From CAZBSE01 sp964494385 (GTDB taxonomy: Bacteria > Actinomycetota > Humimicrobiia > Humimicrobiales > Humimicrobiaceae): DNA of 9,487 nucleotides. Where the stretch lies: positions 1 to 9,487 of the forward strand of contig CAZBSE010000036.1 of assembly GCA_964494385.1 (NCBI GenBank). Reading direction: 5' to 3'. Each line of letters starts with the position of its first letter. Position 1 is the stretch's first letter. The translations under genes were made by a program, and so were the position numbers. Under the pieces are notes generated by a model. It worked only from the letters and a program-made list of their open reading frames with translations. It did not search any database and had not been told where the DNA came from. This document shows, in pieces, positions 1 to 4,538 of the stretch.

Positions 1-1
1 A

Positions 2-166
2 GCTGGAATTGTTTCAGGAGGAATTTCAGGGTTCTGGACCCAGTTTATCTTTGGTCTGGTCATAGTCCTGTCTCTTACCATTTATGCTTATATGAATAAA
101 AGGTTAAATCTCGGTAGAAGATTCGTAGGATTTATAAAATCGCTGTTCGGGAGAACAAAGAAATAG
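2..166 (+). CDS. Sugar-type ABC transporter permease, C-terminal fragment
   Basis: This is the last 54 codons of a gene that begins before the window; the stop is TAG at 164-166. The translation reads AGIVSGGISGFWTQFIFGLV and continues into a hydrophobic helix (VIVLSLTIYAYMN) followed by a basic tail ending GRTKK. A final helix preceded by a glycine-rich loop with an FWxQ motif and followed by a short positive cytoplasmic tail is typical of the end of RbsC/XylH-type permeases (BPD_transp_2), which form the membrane channel of ribose, xylose or galactose importers. A galactokinase gene 300 bases downstream fits a sugar-uptake role. The substrate cannot be read from this fragment, and the family call rests on only about 50 residues. 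Confidence 0.6.
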   Translation, partial: AGIVSGGISGFWTQFIFGLVIVLSLTIYAYMNKRLNLGRRFVGFIKSLFGRTKK

Positions 167-391
167 GATAAGCGCAGATATTTTAAAGCATTTATAGAAG
201 CCAATATATGTAAGCTGCATAAGCATATAATTGCTGGTTGGAATCATGACGAGCTAAAAATTATTTCCTCTATTACCTGGAATTATTACATTGATTTAAA
301 GAAATACTTGGACCTTGAATCCGGAGACGTTAAGATCCTGAATGGTGTAAAGCGGTTGTATTATCTTAATAGAAAGTCGTTGAGACTCTAA
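167..391 (+). other. Open frame of 74 codons in phase after the permease stop; unrecognised coding remnant or gene without a usual start
   Basis: Directly after the permease TAG the same frame stays open for 74 codons, to TAA at 389-391. In DNA this rich in A and T a stop is expected roughly every 12 to 13 codons, so a stretch this long suggests real or former coding. It reads DKRRYFKAFI, then a mixed charged and aromatic sequence with WNHDEL, WNYYIDLKKYLDL and GVKRLYYLN. There is no in-frame ATG or GTG; the first TTG is about 48 codons in, and no Shine-Dalgarno precedes any candidate start. It could be a C-terminal domain cut from the permease by a new stop, a gene that lost its start, or chance. 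The only other thing seen between 167 and 469 is a weak AAGAGGA ribosome binding site for galK. I do not recognise the family. Confidence 0.3.
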
Positions 392-469
392 GAAATTGAA
401 TAAGCATAAAGCTTCCACAGATCAAATAACCCGGTATTAATAAAAAAGAGGATAGAAAATAAAAATAGA

Positions 470-1699
470 ATGGAAAAATTAGAAATCAGGGAATATCTTA
501 AAAGATTGCATGATTTATTTTTTAATATATTTGTAAAGGGAAATAAAGACAAAGAAAATACTTTTAAAAGAGAAGATCTTATAAATATTTTATCCCCAGG
601 GAGGGTAAATATAATAGGTGAGCATACGGATTATAATCTGGGGCTTTCTATAAATACTGCCATAAATAAATATATATTTATGGCGGGATTTAAAAATAAA
701 AAAGGCTATGTAGAAATTTTTTCCAAAAACTTAGGTAATTCCGGCAAATTTTCACTGGACAATATTACCTTTGATAAAAATACGGGCTGGATGAATTATA
801 TAAAGGGAGTCTTGAAAGAATATATTAAACACGGTTATAAAATCGGTGGATTTGATATAGTCATTGACAGCAACCTGCCTATTGGTGCCGGTATGAGCTC
901 ATCAGCTTCCCTTGAGGTCGGAGTGGCAACGTTTATTGAAGAACTTTTCAATCTAAAGGTTGGTATAAAAGAGAAAGTAAAATTTTGCAATAGTGCTGAA
1001 AATAATTTTGTAGGAGTAAATTGTGGATTAATGGACCAGTTTTCTGTTGTTTATGGGAAGGAAAATTATGTAATATATCTGAATTTTAAAGACCTGTCTT
1101 ATGAATATATTCCTTTTGATTTGAAAGAAAAGTTGATTTTAGTCATTAATTCTAAAGAGGAAAGAAATCTTGCAGATACCGGGTATAATGAAAGAAGAAA
1201 AGAATGTGATGATGCGGTTAAACTAATATCTAAAATGATAAAAGATAAAAACATCAGATCTCTATCAGATGTCAGTTTAAGCATGATGTACAAACTGGAA
1301 AATAAGATACCTGAAAAGTTGTTTAAAAGAGTAAGGCATGTTGTGACAGAAAATAATAGAGTCTTATTATCAAAAGATTATCTGATTGAAGAAAGTATTG
1401 AAAAATTAGGGCAGGTATTATTCGAATCGCATAATAGTCTGAGATATGATTATGAAGTGTCAACTGAAAAACTTGATTGCCTGGTTGATGAGATGAGCAA
1501 AATCAAAGGAGTTTACGGCGGGAGATTGATGGGAGCAGGTTTTGGGGGAAGTGTAATCAGTATTGTTGATAAAAGCGAGATTGATATTATTAAGGATATA
1601 ATAAGCAGTAAGTTTATTAAAAAATTTAACGCTGTCCCCGATTTTATAGAATGCTTGTTTTCAGATGGGACAAGAAAAGTTGAATTTGAGAGTATATAG
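470..1699 (+). CDS. galK: Galactokinase, GHMP kinase family
   Basis: This 409-residue protein phosphorylates galactose at C1 using ATP, the first committed step of the Leloir pathway, in the cytoplasm. All GHMP signatures are present: the galactokinase motif PGRVNIIGEHTDYN (43-56) with the conserved Arg45, Glu51, His52 and Asp54; the ATP-binding loop LPIGAGMSSSAS (136-147); the catalytic-base region GLMDQF (186-191, Asp189); and the C-terminal motif GGRLMGAGFGG (350-360). Length is close to the usual 380-400 residues, with about 20 extra residues at the N-terminus. The ATG at 470 is preferred because the next in-frame Met is residue 71, beyond motif 1. The ribosome binding site (AAGAGGA, 446-452) is about 17 bases away, so translation may be weak. 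The partner galT downstream is broken (see below). Another sugar C1 or C6 kinase specificity cannot be excluded. Confidence 0.93.
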   Translation: MEKLEIREYLKRLHDLFFNIFVKGNKDKENTFKREDLINILSPGRVNIIGEHTDYNLGLSINTAINKYIFMAGFKNKKGYVEIFSKNLGNSGKFSLDNITFDKNTGWMNYIKGVLKEYIKHGYKIGGFDIVIDSNLPIGAGMSSSASLEVGVATFIEELFNLKVGIKEKVKFCNSAENNFVGVNCGLMDQFSVVYGKENYVIYLNFKDLSYEYIPFDLKEKLILVINSKEERNLADTGYNERRKECDDAVKLISKMIKDKNIRSLSDVSLSMMYKLENKIPEKLFKRVRHVVTENNRVLLSKDYLIEESIEKLGQVLFESHNSLRYDYEVSTEKLDCLVDEMSKIKGVYGGRLMGAGFGGSVISIVDKSEIDIIKDIISSKFIKKFNAVPDFIECLFSDGTRKVEFESI

Positions 1700-1836
1700 A
1701 AGAGATGAAGAAAGAAAAAACTAAGTCAGATAGAGGGATAAAAGGAAAAGCTAGAGACAGCAGTACAAGCAGAAGAAATGAACTATCCGGTAGAAATGGG
1801 ATTTCTGTAAGCGTGGAATGCGGAGGAAGTTTCAAT

Positions 1837-1902
1837 ATGAAGAAGAGAGTGATAATAAAAGATGATGGTAGGTATTTAATATATTATGATTTTCAAGCAT
1901 AG
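1837..1902 (+). CDS. Possible 21-residue microprotein between galK and galT
   Basis: A very good Shine-Dalgarno (GGAGGA, 1822-1827) lies 9 bases before an ATG at 1837 that opens a 21-residue frame beginning MKKRVIIKDDGRYLIYYDF and ending at TAG (1900-1902). The same frame is open back to an ATG at 1705, 5 bases after the galK stop, which would give 65 residues. That extra N-terminal part is low-complexity (Lys, Arg, Ser, Gly) and does not look folded, whereas the last 21 residues have an alternating beta-strand pattern. I therefore prefer the short start. Both versions lie in the galK-galT transcription unit. Function is unknown; it may be a small accessory peptide or a leader ORF that sets galT translation. 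Confidence 0.45.
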   Translation: MKKRVIIKDDGRYLIYYDFQA

Positions 1903-1929
1903 ATCTGGAAGGAATAAAGGAGGTATAAA

Positions 1930-2412
1930 ATACTTGAACTGAGATATGATCCTATTAAAAATAAGCTGGTAGCTATTGCCACAAAAAGACAGAACAGGAC
2001 TTATCACCCGCCTAAAGATTACTGCCCTCTTTGTCCAACAGGGAGCGGTAAGATGAAAACAGAGATCCCGGCCGGTGATTATGATATTGTAGTTTTTGAA
2101 AATAAATTTCCGACTTTCAGTAAAAATCCTGACAGGATCAATAACAAAAGGTTAAATACCGGCAGTGATTTTCCTTACAGGTTAAGAGAGTCCAAAGGCA
2201 TATGTGAAGTTATTTGCTACACTCCAAATCACGATCTATATTTGGAAGATTTACCTTACCAGAAGATAGCCAACCTTATAAATGTATGGAGGGATCGATA
2301 TTTAGTTCTTGGAGGAAAAAAATTTGGGTTCTTCACAAACAACGGGGACTCTCCCAAGTCACACAACAATAGCTTGACAAGAGCACCTAATTGTAATACA
2401 TTGTTTACATGA
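1930..2412 (+). pseudogene. galT: Galactose-1-phosphate uridylyltransferase, start codon lost and truncated
   Basis: In frame from 1930 the translation is xLELRYDPIKNKLVAIATKR, then YCPLCP (Cys32 and Cys35, the zinc-site knuckle), VVFENKFPTFS and GICEVICYTPNHDLYLEDLP. These are the ordered N-terminal motifs of bacterial GalT, which moves UMP between UDP-glucose and galactose-1-phosphate. The codon where Met should be is ATA (1930-1932), 6 bases after a perfect AAAGGAGG (1916-1923), with an in-frame TAA at 1915. No ATG, GTG or TTG occurs until Met42 (2053), which is already past the zinc knuckle. GalT similarity stops near 2325 (after VWRDRYLVLGGKKF), and the last 29 codons to TGA (2410-2412) are unrelated. 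The catalytic HPHGQ region and about 60 percent of a normal 330-residue enzyme are missing. Activity is very unlikely. Confidence 0.85.
2374..2402 (+). promoter_or_regulatory. Promoter of the toxin-antitoxin pair, leaderless start
   Basis: A perfect -35 TTGACA (2374-2379) is followed by a 17-base spacer and a -10 TACATT (2397-2402). Transcription would begin about 7 bases downstream, at or next to the A of the toxin ATG (2409), so no leader or Shine-Dalgarno is available. Inverted elements TGTAATACA (2392-2400) and TGTAA...TTACA (2392-2396 with 2405-2409) overlap the -10 and the start codon. They are a plausible operator for the ribbon-helix-helix antitoxin. Confidence 0.6.
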
Positions 2413-2678
2413 TTTTTTATGAGAAATCTGTCCAGAAAAATTATAAAAAAGGATTAATTCCAAAAAAGCTAATGGTACTTTTTCATAATGCTTTTTTATC
2501 TTTGGATTTGACAAAAGACTTTAATTTGTTTGATATTAAAAAAATAAAGGGTAATTATAATAAAGATTATTATAGGCTGAGAAAGGGTAAATATAGGTCT
2601 ATTTTTTATATTTTAAATGATGATTACTATGTTATTTATATTGGCAAAAGAGAAGAGGTGTATGATAAATGGCAGTGA
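2409..2678 (+). CDS. RelE/ParE-superfamily toxin
   Basis: This 89-residue basic protein has the RelE/ParE layout: an N-terminal strand and helices rich in Lys (MIFYEKSVQKNYKKG), a helical middle, then the characteristic C-terminal strands IKGNYNKDYYRLRKGKYRSI and FYILNDDYYVIYIGKREEVYDKW. The YRLRxGxYR and IGxRxxVY patterns are those of type II mRNA-cleaving (RelE-like) or gyrase-inhibiting (ParE-like) toxins; which activity applies cannot be told. The toxin gene comes first and overlaps the antitoxin gene by 10 bases, the reversed HigBA-like order. Its promoter places the transcript start at the ATG, so translation is probably leaderless. The ATG also overlaps the TGA that ends the galT frame (ATGA at 2409-2412). 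The pair sits exactly where galT similarity ends, which suggests it arrived with the lesion. Confidence 0.8.
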   Translation: MIFYEKSVQKNYKKGLIPKKLMVLFHNAFLSLDLTKDFNLFDIKKIKGNYNKDYYRLRKGKYRSIFYILNDDYYVIYIGKREEVYDKWQ

Positions 2679-2881
2679 TATCAGTTAGATTCAATACAAA
2701 AGAAGAAAAAATTTTAAGAACATTAAAAAAATATTTTAATTGCGATTCTTCAAATCTAATAAAGAAATCCCTTTGGGATCTATATGAGGAAATTCATGAT
2801 AGTGAAATAATTGAACAATTTGAAGAAAAAGAAAAGGTTACGAAACCTGAATTTGTTAAGATTGATGATATCTTAGAATAG
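2669..2881 (+). CDS. Ribbon-helix-helix antitoxin, DUF6290-like
   Basis: This 70-residue protein begins MAVISVRFNTKEEKILRTLK, the typical ribbon-helix-helix N-terminus: a short DNA-binding strand (ISVRF) followed by a helix. A second helix (SSNLIKKSLWDLYEEIHD) and an acidic C-terminal tail (EQFEEKEKVTKPEFVKIDDILE) would wrap the toxin. This matches DUF6290/RelB-type antitoxins that pair with RelE-like toxins. The ribosome binding site AGAGGTG (2654-2660) lies inside the toxin gene, 8 bases before ATG, and the start overlaps the toxin end, so the two are translationally coupled. By family analogy the protein would neutralise the toxin and repress the promoter at 2374-2402. Confidence 0.78.
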   Translation: MAVISVRFNTKEEKILRTLKKYFNCDSSNLIKKSLWDLYEEIHDSEIIEQFEEKEKVTKPEFVKIDDILE

Positions 2882-2898
2882 TAATATATTATACAAAT

Positions 2899-2919
2899 AT
2901 AAAGCTTTTTCAGCTTTAT
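2899..2919. terminator. Weak hairpin after the antitoxin gene
   Basis: ATAAAGCT (2899-2906) and AGCTTTAT (2912-2919) form a perfect 8-bp AT-rich stem with a 5-base loop, 18 bases after the antitoxin stop and between convergent genes. No T-run follows on the plus strand, so terminator function is uncertain. Confidence 0.3.
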
Positions 2920-2943
2920 TCTAGCATCGTTTAGATCTTTAAA

Positions 2944-3063
2944 TTATCCTGATGAAAATTCAAGCAGCGCAGTATCTATCAGTTCCAGAGGAAGAAGTTC
3001 GGTTTTATCCTTATGCTTTTTACATAGCTGACAGATCTGGATTTTTTCCTTACTTGTCATCAT
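2944..3063 (-). CDS. Small CxxC protein, probably a remnant of a DUF1003 gene
   Basis: On the minus strand AAGGAGA (around 3067-3073) precedes two tandem ATG codons (3061-3063 and 3058-3060); the second has the better spacing. The frame encodes about 39 residues, with CQLCKKHK at 11-18 and then TELLPLELIDTALLEF. A CxxC knuckle followed by a '(L/V)xPxELI' stretch is how DUF1003 membrane proteins begin, but those continue for well over 100 residues and have two TM helices. After the TAA (2944-2946) the same frame reads FKDLNDARIKL, which recalls the F-x-DLN segment that follows in DUF1003. This points to a gene broken by a small internal change and then truncated at the antitoxin side. It may still be translated as a small zinc-binding peptide. 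The rest of 2882-3241 shows nothing further except the next gene's ribosome binding site. Confidence 0.45.
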   Translation of the reverse strand: MMTSKEKIQICQLCKKHKDKTELLPLELIDTALLEFSSG

Positions 3064-3241
3064 ATTTCTCCTTTTTAGATTAATATTTCAAGGATAAGTT
3101 TATTTTATATTATTTTGCTATATTAATAAAAATCCTATAAATTGTTGAATTTTATAAATATTTGAAGTCATGAGACAATAATACCTTATATAACTATTTC
3201 ATTTGTCAATCATGAGGGAAAATTAAATAAAAGGAGGAAAA

Positions 3242-3808
3242 ATGAGAAGAGTATGGCTGCTTATTATTTTTATAGTCCTGTTATCCTTTACGTACACAGG
3301 CTGTAATGCTGGCCAAAAAAGTTTGCAGGACTCAGATGAAAATTATATAAGTGAAACTTCAATTTTATTTCTTGCACAAAATGCAGTGGCTCATTACTGG
3401 CATGTTTCCGGCGGAGGTAAAATAATATACCCTGAAGAAGGAAATCTTGAGACCTTTTTATATAATGACATTGAATACAGGTATTTTGGATCTGATCTTG
3501 ATACTATGGATAAACTTTATCTTTATTTAGGTGAAGTTTATTTAAAAGAAGGTATTGATGAATATATTAAGTTAGCAGATATTATTGAATTTGAAGGCAG
3601 GCTTGCACAGCCTAATGCTGATGGCGGGGACCTGAGAATGTGGGAAGCTGCAGCAATAGTAAAAATAGAGGATAAAGATAATAAAAAAGAATGCATAATT
3701 AAACTGCCATATCCGGAAGATGTCATGGAGCCCGAAGAAGTTACATTAATTATAGAAAAAATAAATAACAGTAAATGGGTGATTGCTAATGTACCGGGGA
3801 GTTTTTAA
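3242..3808 (+). CDS. Lipoprotein resembling DL-endopeptidase inhibitor IseA
   Basis: The 188-residue product begins with a short basic start (MRRVW), a hydrophobic segment (6-18) and a lipobox-like YTGC with Cys21, so it is likely anchored to the outer face of the cytoplasmic membrane. The mature part has the pattern AQNAVAHYWHVSGGG (45-59), IEYRYFGSDLDTMDKLYLYL (77-96), GRLAQPNADGGDLRMW (119-134) and a final KWVIANVPGSF. This order, with the 'LDT..K...YL' and 'LAQPNADGG' segments, resembles the IseA (YoeB) family, which inhibits NlpC/P60 autolysins in Bacillus; family length is about 180, as here. Bacillus IseA is secreted, so lipid anchoring would be a variation. The ribosome binding site AAGGAGG (3231-3237) is 4 bases from the ATG. 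It appears to be a single-gene unit. Family call is from memory of motifs. Confidence 0.65.
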   Translation: MRRVWLLIIFIVLLSFTYTGCNAGQKSLQDSDENYISETSILFLAQNAVAHYWHVSGGGKIIYPEEGNLETFLYNDIEYRYFGSDLDTMDKLYLYLGEVYLKEGIDEYIKLADIIEFEGRLAQPNADGGDLRMWEAAAIVKIEDKDNKKECIIKLPYPEDVMEPEEVTLIIEKINNSKWVIANVPGSF

Positions 3809-3910
3809 TATATAAATAATTCATTTAAAAAATGATTTGAAATTTTACACCTACGGCCAGCCGACAACCAATACTTGCCTGTTAAATAGATCCTGGTGTG
3901 ATTATCTATT

Positions 3911-4117
3911 TCAATCTTCGATAATGAAGGTGACTTTCATTAAAACCCGGTATTCAGCAATTTGTCCTCCATCATCGACCATTACTTCGAAATCTTTTAT
4001 CCATGAGGACTTGACATTTCTGAGGGTTTTATTTGCACGGGTAATCCCCTGCAGTATTGCATCATCAAAACTCTTGGATGAAGATGCTTTAATTTCTGAG
4101 ACTTTTGATACTGTCAT
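3911..4117 (-). CDS. Dodecin, flavin-binding protein
   Basis: This 68-residue protein reads MTVSKVSEIKASSSKSFDDA, then ILQGITRANKTLRNVKSSWI, KDFEVMVDDGGQIAEYRVLM and KVTFIIED. It is a full-length dodecin: one helix packed on a three-stranded sheet, with the diagnostic 'S.SF.DA...(I/A)..A.KTLRN(V/I)' helix, a Trp (Trp39) that stacks on the flavin ring, and the C-terminal 'EYRV.(L)KV.F..(E)D'. Dodecins form hollow 12-mers that store or buffer riboflavin, FMN or FAD in the cytoplasm. An in-frame TTG at 4123 is rejected as start because AAAGGAGG (complement of 4124-4131) sits 6 bases before the ATG at 4115-4117. It is transcribed convergently to the preceding lipoprotein gene and is monocistronic as far as visible, since the assembly gap begins about 100 bases upstream. 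Confidence 0.93.
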   Translation of the reverse strand: MTVSKVSEIKASSSKSFDDAILQGITRANKTLRNVKSSWIKDFEVMVDDGGQIAEYRVLMKVTFIIED

Positions 4118-4219
4118 TGGCAACCTCCTTTGCTGGCCCTAATTCTTTTTAAATCTTATAATAAATTGTTTTAAATACATTCTACTACTTAAAGAGCAAG
4201 ATATAAATTATATTGCAGA

Positions 4220-4319
4220 NNNNNNNNNNNNNNNNNNNNNNNNNNNNNNNNNNNNNNNNNNNNNNNNNNNNNNNNNNNNNNNNNNNNNNNNNNNNNNNNN
4301 NNNNNNNNNNNNNNNNNNN
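4220..4319. other. Assembly gap, exactly 100 N
   Basis: A run of exactly 100 undetermined bases is the conventional placeholder for a scaffold gap of unknown length. The dodecin side and the terpenoid-enzyme side are therefore linked only by scaffolding, and missing genes may lie between. Confidence 0.97.
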
Positions 4320-4406
4320 GAAATATCTTCACCCGGCAGTGTCCCGTTTTTAATATTGCCTGCTGTCGCTGGCTATTTTTTAATTTTTACAATAACCTAT
4401 TTTTAA
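4320..4406 (+). CDS. Tail of a membrane protein cut by the gap
   Basis: From the first base after the gap, one plus-strand frame is open for 28 codons to TAA (4404-4406). It reads EISSPGSVPFLILPAVAGYF and continues LIFTITYF, a polar stretch followed by one clean hydrophobic helix ending at the C-terminus. This is compatible with the last TM segment of a membrane protein whose body is lost in the gap. The fragment is too short for a family call and could be chance, although its codons (CCC GGC, GTC CCG, GCT GTC GCT GGC) look more coding-like than the AT-rich spacer that follows. Confidence 0.35.
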   Translation, partial: EISSPGSVPFLILPAVAGYFLIFTITYF

Positions 4407-4410
4407 AAAA

Positions 4411-4419
4411 TGATATAAT
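4411..4419 (+). promoter_or_regulatory. Extended -10 promoter element upstream of the terpenoid-fold gene
   Basis: TGATATAAT (4411-4419) is a perfect TATAAT with the TG extension that allows recognition without a good -35; no convincing -35 is visible at 16-18 bases. It would give a leader of about 110 bases before the gene at 4539. Nothing else coding is seen between 4407 and 4538. Confidence 0.4.
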
Positions 4420-4520
4420 TGCTTAATAATTCCAAAATGTTCCATAGCTCGAAGAATAAGATTATAAATGAATCCACAAACCTGGATGGATTAGATTCTA
4501 TTAATTTATATAGCTTATAG

Positions 4521-4535
4521 GGATTAAGTTAATCC
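4521..4535. repeat. Perfect 15-base inverted repeat touching the start of the terpenoid-fold gene
   Basis: GGATTAAGTTAATCC is a palindrome of two 7-base arms around a single G, ending 3 bases before the ATG at 4539, where the Shine-Dalgarno would be. No normal ribosome binding site exists here. It could be a repressor operator, although a promoter that close is not evident. A related GGATTAG lies about 35 bases upstream. Confidence 0.4.
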
Positions 4536-4538
4536 AAT

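Noticed and set aside
164..166. UAG decoded as an amino acid such as pyrrolysine
   Set aside because: The permease ends naturally in a basic tail, galK and another short frame also end in TAG in ordinary fashion, and there is no pyrrolysine gene or stem-loop to support recoding.
1705..1836. Upstream half of the 65-residue frame after galK as part of a real protein
   Set aside because: The ATG is close to the galK stop but the composition is low-complexity, and a much better ribosome binding site serves the internal ATG at 1837. It is kept only as an alternative start.
3884..3911. AAATAGAT...ATCTATTT inverted repeat as the dodecin terminator
   Set aside because: The 8-bp AT-only stem has a 12-base loop, overlaps the stop codon and has no T-run on the minus strand, so it is too weak to call.
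4118..4123. TTG start two codons upstream for dodecin
   Set aside because: It would directly abut the Shine-Dalgarno; the ATG at 4115-4117 has the correct 6-base spacing and matches the family N-terminus.
3837..4142. 101-residue plus-strand ORF opposite the dodecin gene
   Set aside because: It is the complement of a clear, full-length dodecin with a good ribosome binding site; its own translation is not protein-like and it lacks a Shine-Dalgarno.
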